64,000 nt of DNA, from positions 18,503 through 82,502 of the forward strand of contig JADKIY010000007.1 of NCBI GenBank assembly GCA_016722575.1. Reading direction: 5' to 3'. The DNA comes from Elusimicrobiota bacterium. GTDB taxonomy: Bacteria; Elusimicrobiota; Elusimicrobia; FEN-1173. This document shows positions 49,706-58,243 of the stretch, one piece after another. Positions within the stretch are counted from its first letter, which is position 1; each line of letters starts with the position of its first letter. The notes beneath the pieces are model-generated. The model saw only the letters and a list, made by a program, of their open reading frames with translations, was not told the DNA's origin and ran no database searches. The translations under genes and the position numbers were made by a program.

Positions 49706-51081
49706 TTAGAAGAAAAAGCGAATGGTCAGATACGCTTGGTCCGCGGCGTCGTAGAATCCCGCGGCCGAACTGGGGGGGCCGCCGTAAAGGTCCACGCCGG
49801 TTTCAAGCGTCACGTTGGGAATGTAATAAACGGTGACGGCCGGATTTTGGTAGTAACTTTTGTCCGCAAAATCATAAAACCCCCGGAACGTCGGTCGAAC
49901 ATGGCCGCCGAACATTTCAAAGCGCAATTCCCCGCTCAACTGGGTGGTTCGCGGGTGAAGCGGGGCCAGGGTGGGATCGAAGTTCTGAATGAAAATTTGT
50001 TGCACGGCCACGTTGAGATAGCTTTTGGCCGGTCCGTTGTAGTCCACGCCGACCAAGTAACGGAGCTCGGGTTTCCGGACCTCCGTCAAGGCGGCGGAAA
50101 TGTAGCTTTGACTGGACACGTAGGCCACGTCGCCTCTTAACCCCAGATCGCCCAGAACCGTTTCAAACTCCGCCCCCCAAACCTCTTCCCGAACATACCG
50201 CAGTCGAATCTTTTGGCCCGAAACGACGGCCCACTGGACCATGTCTTCCAGGGTGGGGGATCGGCCGGGCGACGGCGGGGGGGGGATGGCAAAACCGCGA
50301 AGCGTCGGAAGATCGCGGTAGCGCGACAGATAGCTGAACGCCAGGTCGACCCGCCACAGGGAACCGGAAATTTTGACGCCTCCCGCGGCGTCGCGGAGCG
50401 TTTTGGGCCGCTCCTCCAGCGCCACGGGCAAGGGCCCGTAACGCCGCTCCAGGTGACCGAACAGCGCCCAGTCGCTCCCGTACAGCTGGATTTCGGAAGG
50501 CGTAAAGTAGGGGATGTAAATGCCTTGAACGGAAACGGCGTCCGAGTGGATGTCCAATTTGGCCATGGGCACGGGAATTTTCCGGTCGGCGCGGTCCCGG
50601 GTGAGACCCAGGCGGAGATCCTCGGGGTTCAGGTTGTCCAGGGGGCTCTGTTCGTCGGACTTGCCCCAGCGGACGATTTGATTCCCGATCCGCAGGCCCA
50701 GATGGTCGGAGGTGAAATTGGCGTAGATGTTGTAGGGGCGCGCTTTGCCTTCCTGGATCCACTCGCCGGCGACGGCTTGGAACCGGTCGCTGGGCCGGTA
50801 CGTCGCTTCAATCTGGGCGTCGGTGAAGGTAAAATGCCGGTCTTCCAAGGGGGAATCCCGCGCCGTGTCCCAATTGAAGCGGTTGGTGACTTTTCCCGCG
50901 AGTTTGACAGGGAACGCGCGCGGCGGGCCCGAGCGTCCCAGCGTGTAGCGGGGGGTCGGTCCGCCCTCCCAGCGGGGCTCCGAGGCCGGACGTTTTTTCC
51001 GCCCGTCCAAAGAATAGCCGCCCCACGCCGTCGCAAAACCGACGGACAAAAAAAGCAGACCAACGCCCGACCGTTCCTCAT
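49706..51081 (-). CDS. Outer-membrane protein of DUF1302 type, frameshifted in its signal peptide
   Basis: About 458 aa. Mature part rich in alternating strands (FNWDTARDSPLEDRHFTFTD, IGNQIVRWGKSDEQSPLDNLNPEDLR, the DUF1302-like signature, ending YLTIRFFF with terminal Phe). ATG 51081 overlaps the LolA-like stop (ATGA) and reads MRNGRALVCFF, but the frame then departs; the real protein continues LSVGFATAWGGYS. Adding one T to the seven-T run (complement of 51048-51054) gives a perfect signal peptide, so one base is probably missing. Third gene of the export operon. Confidence 0.8.
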
Positions 51082-51848
51082 TGGGGTTGGCCCAGGGCTT
51101 CGCGCGTGAACATTCGGTCCGGCAATCCCGAATTGTAAGTGATGGAGCGGACCCGCATGCGGGTGGCGTGGTTGCGCTTGAGGTCCTTCATTTCGCTTTC
51201 GGTGGCGGTCCAGAAACCGTCTATTTTTTCCAAGGTCCGGACGGTCAGGACTTTCGTGGCGATGCGCGGAACCCCGTCGTGGTAGTCAATTCGCAGGGGA
51301 ACAAAAATCCCTTTGGGAATCCAAACGATCCAACGTTTGTATTTGGACGAGGACGGTTTGCGCGGGGTGCTTTCCACAACCCAGCAGTCGTAGGCTCCCA
51401 CCTTCTCTTCTCGAAGGAGTCGGTGGGCGTCGTCGTCCAGCTTGCGCTCTTCCATGTCCTCGTAGGTGTAGTCCGTGTTGGCGAAGCTTTTGTCTTTCTG
51501 GCCGGAGACAATACGGCGGTCGCGACCCAATTCGGGCAAAAACAGGAACTGTTCATCGCTTTTGTCCTTGACCTGCCAGGAGAGAAAGGAGGTCCCCGCG
51601 ATGTTCGCCGGGTCGGTGAACCGAATCAGGGATTTGGACAGCGTTCCGTAATCCTTCGCCGCCGCCGTCATGGCGCGGGCCTCCGTGTATCCCGTGCGGT
51701 CGGTGAGCAGCATGTCGATCTGCGCAATGGAATCCTTCCCATCGTCACGGTCGATCACTTTTTTTACGATGGACCGGCCGTCCGGGGCGGGGCCGGCGTA
51801 TAGAGCGATTCCGTAGAAAACCGTCACGGCAAAGGCGAGTCGGCGCAT
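51078..51848 (-). CDS. Outer-membrane lipoprotein-sorting-like protein (LolA/LolB fold)
   Basis: 256 aa. Signal peptide MRRLAFAVTVFYGIALYA, then the pattern of proteins annotated as outer membrane lipoprotein-sorting protein: ARAMTAAAKDYGTLSKSLIRFTDP, GTSFLSWQVKDKSDEQFLFLPEL, and MEERKLDDDAHRLL. It is regularly found beside MMPL-type RND transporters, as here (gap of four bases). Likely a periplasmic carrier of a lipid or hydrophobic product between the transporter and the outer membrane. Confidence 0.82.
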   Translation of the reverse strand: MRRLAFAVTVFYGIALYAGPAPDGRSIVKKVIDRDDGKDSIAQIDMLLTDRTGYTEARAMTAAAKDYGTLSKSLIRFTDPANIAGTSFLSWQVKDKSDEQFLFLPELGRDRRIVSGQKDKSFANTDYTYEDMEERKLDDDAHRLLREEKVGAYDCWVVESTPRKPSSSKYKRWIVWIPKGIFVPLRIDYHDGVPRIATKVLTVRTLEKIDGFWTATESEMKDLKRNHATRMRVRSITYNSGLPDRMFTREALGQPQ

Positions 51849-51852
51849 GGGG

Positions 51853-54174
51853 TCATTCCTTTCGGGGGGAATAAAAAAGCCATTGGGGTCGAAGATAGAA
51901 AATCGACTTAAGAAAAAACATGTCGCCGATCATCCCGGTGGCCATGATCACGACGTTTAGGAAGCCGTATTGAACCACGGGCACGAAATGCCCCAACATC
52001 AACACGCCGAACCCCGCGCTCAAGATCGCGGCGGAGGACAAGGCGGCTTCCCCCTTTTCCCCGGTCACGTCGTGCAGCGCTTGCGCCAGAGGCCGGCCTC
52101 GGTCCAGAAATTCCTTGAGCCGCGTGAAGAAGTGAACGGTGTCGTCCACGACGATGCCGAAGGCCGACGAAGCGATCAGCACGGTGCCGGTGTTGACGGT
52201 GATCCCCAAGGCCGCCATGATGCCGAAGTTGAGCGTGATGGGGAACAGGTTGGGGACCAGGAACAACAGCGCCATCGGGGCGGACCGGAGCACCAGGGCC
52301 ATGACCAGGCCGATGGTGAGGACGGCGCCCGCGATGTTCTTGATCTGGGAACGAATCATGGAATCGGCGGTGCGGGAGCTCTCCACGCCCTCGCCCAGAA
52401 AATCCACCCGCCACCCTTCCGTGTCCGGTCCGGAAACGATCGCCGTCATTCCCCGGAGCAATTGCCCGATGAACTTGGATTCGTCGCCGTGAACCCGCAC
52501 GCGCAGGCGTGTCCAGGTGTAGGCGTTGTTGACGTATTCCTCCAAATCGTCGGCGTCGTACAACAGTAGGTATTGATCCACCAACCGCCGCGACGCCGGC
52601 ACCGCGTAGTACCGGGGGTCGTCGGCGTGAAACGCTTGGTTCATTTGCTTGAAGTAGTCCACCACCGAAAGCGAAGCGTCGACCCCGGGCAAGGCATCGA
52701 TCGCTTTTTGAATCCGATCCAGCCGCGACAGGGCCTCCGGGTCGCGAAAAGTCCCCGGGGTTTCGGTTCGAAAAGAGAGGTCGATGGGCGTGACGCCGGC
52801 CAGACGGTCTCGGATGAATTCAAGATCCAGCCGAAGCGGTTCCTTGGCCCGGAAGAAGGTCAGGGCGCTGTTCTCAACCTGCAAACGGCGCATTTGCCAC
52901 CCGGCCCAGGCCAAAGCCCCCACGCAGAGGGCGAAGACGATGGCCGGGCGCCGCCGGACGGTCTCGTGCGCCTTCCGCACCGCCGTGGGTATCGCGCGGG
53001 ATTCATGCGTTTTGGGATCGCGCCAGAGTCCCCGCGCCGGCAAAAGGAGCACCAAGGGCGCCACCAACCCAAAGGTGAAAAGGAACTCAAAAAACATCCC
53101 GGCCGCCGCCAAAAAACCAAACCCTTGAACGGCCGGAATGTCGTTCCAGGCCAGCGATCCGAATCCGATGGCCGTGTTCACGCTGGTCAGCAAACAGGGG
53201 AAGAGAATTTCCTTCAGGATGCCCTTCAGCCCGGCCCGGGGCGACCCCGCCGCATCAAGGGTTTTGCGGTCCAGGTGGGAAAACAAATGGATCAAGTCCG
53301 AAAGGGACAAGGTGACCACCAAGGGAAGAACGGCCACGGTTGTGCTGCTCATCGGAATTCCCGCGGCCGCGGAAAGACCCACCGTGGCCAAAATGGTGGA
53401 CAGCACACCGACGGCCGCCAAAAAAAGGACCCAGCCGTTTTTGAAAACCCAATACACCGTCGCCAGGGCCAGCACCAAGACCAGGGGCATGAATCGGACC
53501 ACGTCCGCGTTGGTCATGTCCGCCATGGTCCCGCCGGTCACGTCGTTTCCGGCCAGATGAAAAATCCATCCCGCCTTCCGGTGGAGCTCCAGGATCGACT
53601 TGACCTGCCGAAGAATGGCCGGGTTTCGTCCGTCGCCCGACGGCGGCAGATACACCACGACCGCGGCGGTCCGGCTGTCGAGCGAGATCAGATTGCGGCG
53701 GTACATTTTGTTGTCCAACGCGCGGCGCCGAAGGGCGTTTAAAGCCCTTTCGCCGGTCGGGGGGGTCTCAAACAGCGGCTCCACCGTGAAGGAATCCGCC
53801 GTCCCCACCATGTCGTTCACGTTGGCCAGGCTGAGGGCGCTTTCCACCCCGTCCACGGATTTGATTTCCCCCGTGAGGGTTTTGAGAAACGAGAGGGTCT
53901 CGGTCGTGAACACATCGTGGGTGGACAGCGCGACCACGAAGAGATTGTTCTTGGCGAAATATTTTTCCAGTTCGAGCCGGAAAAGGCGGGCGGGGTCGTT
54001 TTTCAGGACAAAATCGTCCACGTCGGAGCGCAGCACCACGCGGGGGGCCTGGACCCAAAAAAAAGCCCCGAACAAAAAGACCCCCAGGGCCAGGACCCAG
54101 GGTCTTTTCATCATGCCGTCGGCGATGAAGGCCACCGTCCGATCCCGGCGGGTCACGCGATGCTCCGTGTTCAC
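51853..54174 (-). CDS. MMPL/HAE3-type RND transporter
   Basis: 773 aa, about 12 membrane helices in two repeats. First helix WVLALGVFLFGAFFWVQAP, a large periplasmic domain, the helix bundle around VVRFMPLVLVLALATVYWVF, second periplasmic domain, and second bundle (IAGAVLTIGLVMALVLRSAPMALLF, SSAFGIVVDDTVHFFTRL). The GIVVDDTVHF motif is typical of MMPL/SSD proteins, with the proton-relay Asp pair. Moves lipids or other hydrophobic molecules. GTG 54174 lacks an obvious ribosome site; the double ATG at 54114/54111 is an alternative start. Heads an operon with the LolA-like and outer-membrane genes. Confidence 0.88.
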   Translation of the reverse strand: MNTEHRVTRRDRTVAFIADGMMKRPWVLALGVFLFGAFFWVQAPRVVLRSDVDDFVLKNDPARLFRLELEKYFAKNNLFVVALSTHDVFTTETLSFLKTLTGEIKSVDGVESALSLANVNDMVGTADSFTVEPLFETPPTGERALNALRRRALDNKMYRRNLISLDSRTAAVVVYLPPSGDGRNPAILRQVKSILELHRKAGWIFHLAGNDVTGGTMADMTNADVVRFMPLVLVLALATVYWVFKNGWVLFLAAVGVLSTILATVGLSAAAGIPMSSTTVAVLPLVVTLSLSDLIHLFSHLDRKTLDAAGSPRAGLKGILKEILFPCLLTSVNTAIGFGSLAWNDIPAVQGFGFLAAAGMFFEFLFTFGLVAPLVLLLPARGLWRDPKTHESRAIPTAVRKAHETVRRRPAIVFALCVGALAWAGWQMRRLQVENSALTFFRAKEPLRLDLEFIRDRLAGVTPIDLSFRTETPGTFRDPEALSRLDRIQKAIDALPGVDASLSVVDYFKQMNQAFHADDPRYYAVPASRRLVDQYLLLYDADDLEEYVNNAYTWTRLRVRVHGDESKFIGQLLRGMTAIVSGPDTEGWRVDFLGEGVESSRTADSMIRSQIKNIAGAVLTIGLVMALVLRSAPMALLFLVPNLFPITLNFGIMAALGITVNTGTVLIASSAFGIVVDDTVHFFTRLKEFLDRGRPLAQALHDVTGEKGEAALSSAAILSAGFGVLMLGHFVPVVQYGFLNVVIMATGMIGDMFFLKSIFYLRPQWLFYSPRKE

Positions 54175-54589
54175 GAAGATCGGCGCAAACCGCCGGCCGT
54201 GGTCGACCGTGGACGCGGACGCCGTGACGACGTCAAGGAAGTGCCGGTGCGAATGAGGTGTGATTCATGTTTGGGAACGCCGATCCTTCGGTGTCTCTCG
54301 GATCGGAACCGCAACGACCCGAAGGGCAGCGCTCTCGATAGTATACCCCCGGACGCCGGAAACGCAACCGTTTTGAATTCAAAGGGGCGGGCGCCCTGGG
54401 CGCCAGGGGATTCGGAAGCCGGTTTCGGTGCCGAAAGGGGGGCGCTCGGCTCGACGCGAAAACGAAATGCCAAAGCCGATTCGGATTTATTATTTTGTTC
54501 TCCAGGAGAATCTCCCCATCGGCGGATTGAACCGGAAAGGCCAACGGCTTGTTTCGGAGCGCGGGACGGGGGGAAAGAAGGAGGTCCCT
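54175..54589. other. Non-coding stretch between the MMPL operon and the DUF4345-like gene
   Basis: Divergent intergenic region. It holds the minus-strand promoter at 54340-54367 and, near 54480-54500, an AT-rich patch with TATTAT (54488-54493) that could serve the plus-strand gene. No gene seen. Confidence 0.5.
54340..54367 (-). promoter_or_regulatory. Promoter of the MMPL-LolA-outer-membrane operon
   Basis: TTGCGT (complement of 54362-54367), 16 bases, TATACT (complement of 54340-54345). It would give a leader of about 160 bases. Confidence 0.5.
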
Positions 54590-54982
54590 TTGAAAATCGT
54601 TCGGTTGTTTCTTTTGGTCAACGCGCTCGCGTTTTTGATTAATGGTTTTGTTTTCTTGATCGCGCCTCAGGCGATGTTGCTCTGGTATCTCGGCGCCCCG
54701 GCGCCCAACGTGGGCACCCTCGCGGAAACGCGGGCCATTTTCGGCGGCATGGGTTTCGGCATCGGCCTGTTTTTCCTCGATCTGCTTCGAAGGGACCCGT
54801 CGGCGGGGGTGCGGGGCGGTCTCACGGTTCTGGCCTCGATTTTGGCGGCGCGCCTCATCGCCGTCCCTTTCCAGGGGGTCCCCTCCGGCCCCCCCTTGGT
54901 TTCAATGTGTGGAGAAATCGTGTTGGCCGCCCTCGGCGTGGCGGCCTGGGTCTTTCTCCGATCCGTCCGGCCGGTTTCGTGA
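54590..54982 (+). CDS. DUF4345-like small membrane protein
   Basis: 130 aa from TTG 54590, with AAGGAGG (54578-54584) five bases upstream; upstream in-frame ATGs lack such a site. Four hydrophobic helices: FLLVNALAFLINGFVFLIAP, TRAIFGGMGFGIGLFFLDLL, GLTVLASILAARLIAVPF and GEIVLAALGVAAWVFL. The AETRAIFGGMxxGIG stretch is typical of DUF4345. Function unknown. Confidence 0.65.
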   Translation: MKIVRLFLLVNALAFLINGFVFLIAPQAMLLWYLGAPAPNVGTLAETRAIFGGMGFGIGLFFLDLLRRDPSAGVRGGLTVLASILAARLIAVPFQGVPSGPPLVSMCGEIVLAALGVAAWVFLRSVRPVS

Positions 54983-55152
54983 TGGGGAGGCGATCGTCCA
55001 CCGGCCGGGCCGGGCGTCGTTTCAAAAGAGGAAACCACCCCCCGCTGAGAACCGCGCGGCGGCTTTCCCGGTTCCCGGGGGGAAGCCCCGGAATTTAACG
55101 TTGGCGGAAAACCAACCGTGAAGTCCCAACGCCGCGGGGCACGAATTTAATC

Positions 55153-55200
55153 AAAGAGGCCGGCCGCCCCCCCCTCGGGGGAGCGACCGGCCCTTTTGTT
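55153..55200. terminator. GC-rich hairpin, probable two-way terminator
   Basis: AAAGAGGCCGG near 55153 pairs with CCGGCCCTTTT near 55187-55197, with an inner C-run/G-run stem. T4 follows on the plus strand, CTCTTT on the minus. It sits between the DUF4345-like gene and the end of the minus-strand secreted protein. Confidence 0.6.
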
Positions 55201-55212
55201 GGAGGGGGCGAA

Positions 55213-55956
55213 TTACGGCGTGACGGTTTTCGTGGTAACGTCGATGTTTATGGACCGGTCTCGGGTTTTGCCTTCCGGGTTGGTGACCGTGATGTCCCGG
55301 TGTAGGCCCGCCTCGGTTTTGGAGGTCTCCGCCGTCCGGTTCCAGGTTTTCCCGTCCTGATTGGTCCGGGAGCCGGTCGTCGTGATTTTCCCGTCCTGCA
55401 CCGTGGTCTTGGATTCGATGGTTCCGCTTTTGCCCGTGCCGGTCTGGTAGCTCCCGGTCATGGAACGTCCGTCGTCGGTCTTCGTGATTGTTTTGTCGAT
55501 GGTTGTGATTTCGCCCTTTTCATTGGTATACGTCGTGTTGACGCTGCGGCTGCCGTCGTCGTTTTTGGTGGAGGTCCGATCCACGGAGGTCGTGTGGCCC
55601 TGGGGGCCGGTGACGGTCCCGGTTTGGTGGTAGGCCCCTTCCCCGGTTTTCTCCACGGTTCCTTGCCGGGTCCCCGTTTTTCCCCCGGGCCCGGTCGTTT
55701 CGGAAGAATAGGTCCCCTTTCCGGTGGACCGATCCCAATGGCGCTGGACGTTTCGCTCGGCGGATCCCCGTTCGGTTTGGACGGAGGTGGAGCGGTTCAT
55801 ATGCCCGTGTTCTCTTGAGGTGTTGGACGCCCAGGTCCCGCCGCCGCGGTTCCCTTGAAAGGTGCCGCCTCGGGAGCGCTCCCGAGCGGTCGCGGGCCAT
55901 GCCAATAAAGTCAAAAGCGCCATTCCCAACCCCCACTTAAAAACCCTTGTGTTCAT
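55213..55956 (-). CDS. Secreted Thr/Ser/Gly-rich repetitive protein
   Basis: 247 aa. Signal peptide MNTRVFKWGLGMALLTLLAW ending near ATA. The rest is a low-complexity chain of Gly-Thr-Ser strands with short imperfect repeats (GTVEKTGEGAYHQTGTVTGP, TTIDKTITKTDDGRSMTGSY, GKTWNRTAETSKTE). The start has GGAGGG seven bases upstream. The composition recalls the repeat protein at 11833, though no shared motif is evident. Function unknown; likely surface-exposed. Confidence 0.65.
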   Translation of the reverse strand: MNTRVFKWGLGMALLTLLAWPATARERSRGGTFQGNRGGGTWASNTSREHGHMNRSTSVQTERGSAERNVQRHWDRSTGKGTYSSETTGPGGKTGTRQGTVEKTGEGAYHQTGTVTGPQGHTTSVDRTSTKNDDGSRSVNTTYTNEKGEITTIDKTITKTDDGRSMTGSYQTGTGKSGTIESKTTVQDGKITTTGSRTNQDGKTWNRTAETSKTEAGLHRDITVTNPEGKTRDRSINIDVTTKTVTP

Positions 55957-56575
55957 GATTCCCTCCAGGACGATGCCATCGATTATCGGACGGTCTTTGG
56001 ACCGCCGTAATTCTTGGACGCCGCCACCGGGTCCAAAGTGTCGCGTCCTCGCCCCGTTCGAGTTTGAAAGTGTCCTGGCCACCGAGGCGACGATTCGTTG
56101 GACCACGGATGAGCCGAGCACCAGCGGCGTTGACTATGGTCCGACCATTTCCTACGGGCTGGCCGTTCAAGAAAACGACCTGGTGACCACGCACCGCCTG
56201 ACTCTCACCGGCCTTCAATCCGATTCCCTTTACCACGTTCGAGTTTTTTCCCGCGACAACGCCTCCAACGAAACCGTCGGGGCCGACCTGAATTTCCAAA
56301 CGCTTAACGCCGCCGGGGATTCCGCCGATCACTCCCACAGCTATCCCAGCCCCTGGATGGCCGGGGCCGGAGTGGACATGACGTTGAGAAACCTTCCCGC
56401 GGAACACCGGGTTCAAATCTTCTCGCTGAACGGTCGGTTGATTCGCGCGCTGATGTCGGACGGCGGCGGAAGAGCTTCCTGGGATGGCCGAAGTGAGGAC
56501 GGCGAACCAGTGGCCTCGGGCCTTTATCTCGTGGTTAGCGATGCCGTCGTATTCAAAGTCGTGGTTTTGAATTGA
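55955..56575 (+). pseudogene. 3' remnant of a secreted protein with fibronectin-like and FlgD-like domains
   Basis: From about 56050 the frame encodes a fibronectin-III-like domain (EATIRWTTDEPSTSGVDYG, LTLTGLQSDSLYHVRVFSRD) and a C-terminal FlgD-type sorting-like domain (VQIFSLNGRLIRALMSDGG, ASWDGRSEDGEPVASGLYLV). The N-terminal part lacks a signal peptide, and the available ATG at 55955 lies over the start of the opposite-strand gene. It looks like the last third of a longer protein whose 5' end was lost. The tail resembles the protein at 4223. Confidence 0.65.
55982..56010 (-). promoter_or_regulatory. Possible promoter of the Thr/Ser-rich secreted protein
   Basis: TTACGG (complement of 56005-56010), 17 bases, GATAAT (complement of 55982-55987). 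A 14-base palindrome CGGTC-TTTG-GACCG (55991-56004) fills the spacer, an operator-like position. Confidence 0.4.
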
Positions 56576-56639
56576 AGTAGTTCCAAAAACATTTTTTAAA
56601 CGAAAACCAAATCCCCCGCCTCGGGCGCTCCCACCGCCC

Positions 56640-56680
56640 CCCCCAACGATGCGAACCCAGCGGATGGAACCCGTTGGGGG
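56640..56680 (+). terminator. Hairpin after the decayed secreted-protein fragment
   Basis: CCCCCAACG (56640-56648) pairs with CGTTGGGGG (56672-56680), a perfect 9-bp stem with a 23-base loop and no T-run. It may act as a weak terminator or mark the edge of the accessory region. Confidence 0.4.
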
Positions 56681-56715
56681 CCTCCTTGAATTGTGATTTT
56701 CAGAAAATGATTGTG

Positions 56716-58132
56716 GGGGTGGGATATGAACTCACGAGCCGCCGGCCTTGGTGGCACACCAAGGCCTGATGGTGGCGCCGCGTTTGAAGCGGCGACAACC
56801 TCACGGTCAATGCCCGGAGTTCGGGCATTCGAAGCTTGCGCCTCTACCGCGTTTCGAGCCGCGGACCGCGGACGAGGTCCGCGGTTAAACGGTGGGAGCC
56901 GGGACTTGACCGGCGACCGACCCCTCGGCCATGCCCCGGAGTGAGGGGCATCGTGCGGCGGATTGAATCGCGAGAAACAAGGTGGCGGAGATAGTGGGGC
57001 CACCTCAAACTTTTGCCCACATCACCTACCCGAATATAGCACACAACGTTTGGGACAACTATCGCCTGACCGGCCAATACCACCTGCGCCAGTCTAAACT
57101 GTCGCCCCCTCCTAAGTGAGATCACGAGTTGCGCCCCGCTTTTCTGAGCCGTGGCCTTGGGCCTGCGCCCAAGGCATGATGGTGGCGACGGGATCTAACC
57201 GGCGCCTGCCTTCCGGCCAAGCCCCGGACTGTGGGGCTTTGCGCGGCGGCATTCAACCACGTTATCGTCTGCGGGCTCCTCGCTTCGGCGTTCATCCGTT
57301 CGGGCACAAAGTTGTGCCCGCCATGCGGGAAATACCGCGCGGTCGCGGCGCGCACGCACCACCGGGTATAGCAGTGATTACTTCCCGCGCCTGATGATGG
57401 GAGCTGCCCGCAGAGAACCCCAGCGGCTTCGCCGCCGGAACGGGGCTGAACGCTGCGGTTGAATCGCTGACCGGGAAAACCAAAGCCCGGCGCTGCGGTG
57501 GGAACGGAGACCGGGGCGGTCGGCCGGCCCGCCACAAAAAGCTCGCGGCGGGCCGCCCTCCCTTGGCTGGTTGCTGGCGGCTGAATCGGCTGGGTTGGAA
57601 CGAGAGGGGAAACGCTGCGGTTGGCCGCGGCCACAGACCGGCCGCGCTGAGGGAACCCCGCCCCGGCCGCCTTCGGCGGCCACGCTGTCCGGGCCGCCGT
57701 GCCTCTATATGCCACGGCCTGGCCGTGGCGGTCCTGGCGCGCGCGGGGGCAAGGTTGGGCCCGGCGGCCCGGCCATCGTGCCCCATCCCTTCGGGCTGGG
57801 GCGGGGCGGGAGCCACAGCAACAACTTGGTTTGTGCCCGGCCGGGCACAATCTGGGTGGCTGTCTCGCTGTTTCCGTGGGCTTGGGGCGCCATAGCCGCG
57901 GCCACTTCCAAACAAGTGGCCGCCCCGCTTACTACCACTTCCACGGCCGATGGCCGCGAAAGGTAGCCCATGCTACGCAGGGAGCAATAACGCGTCGTCC
58001 TAAACACACCCCTCCCCCCCACGGCTTCACGCCCTACTAGGTTTCCTGGTTAGCGTTTGTCCCATTTGCCTTGCGTCGTCTCCGCGCTGGGTCCGGCGGC
58101 CGTGGCCAGGTGCGCGGCCTCCGGCCGCGCAC
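56716..58132. repeat. Dense array of hairpins, some tRNA-like; no genes
   Basis: About 1.4 kb without a credible gene but with many perfect stems. Examples (arms): 56744-56751/56759-56766 with loop TGGCACA; 56776-56781/56789-56794 with loop GTTTGAA (complement TTCAAAC, a T-loop sequence); 56809-56816/56822-56829; 56866-56873/56877-56884; 56898-56902/56910-56914; 56931-56937/56945-56951; 57154-57161/57168-57175; 57219-57225/57233-57239; 57301-57309/57312-57320; 57711-57719/57721-57729; a 20-bp palindrome 57831-57850; 57898-57907/57914-57923; 58110-58119/58123-58132. On the minus strand several units read as a 7-bp stem with 7-base loop, a short variable-arm-like hairpin, then a T-arm-like stem. 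No unit folds as a full tRNA. Confidence 0.7.
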
Positions 58133-58243
58133 GGGGGCGGGGTGCAGGCCGCCGCCCATGCAAGCCCCCCCTCCCCAAATGCCTTGGCACCGGCCAAAAA
58201 TAGCCAGGTGTGTGTAAAATGTTCTTCATATGGGTGCCAATTC

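Noticed and set aside
56767..56860. Functional tRNA gene on the minus strand
   Set aside because: A D-arm-like part and a T-arm-like part are visible, but the acceptor arms do not pair and the distance from D-arm to anticodon stem is too long.
57571..58040. Several 100-130 codon open frames in the hairpin region
   Set aside because: GC-rich chance frames on both strands, with overlapping alternatives, no ribosome sites, and no recognisable domains.
56716..58132. CRISPR array or integron attC array
   Set aside because: Hairpins are not of one repeated sequence, spacing is irregular, and no cas genes, integrase or cassette genes lie nearby in the window.
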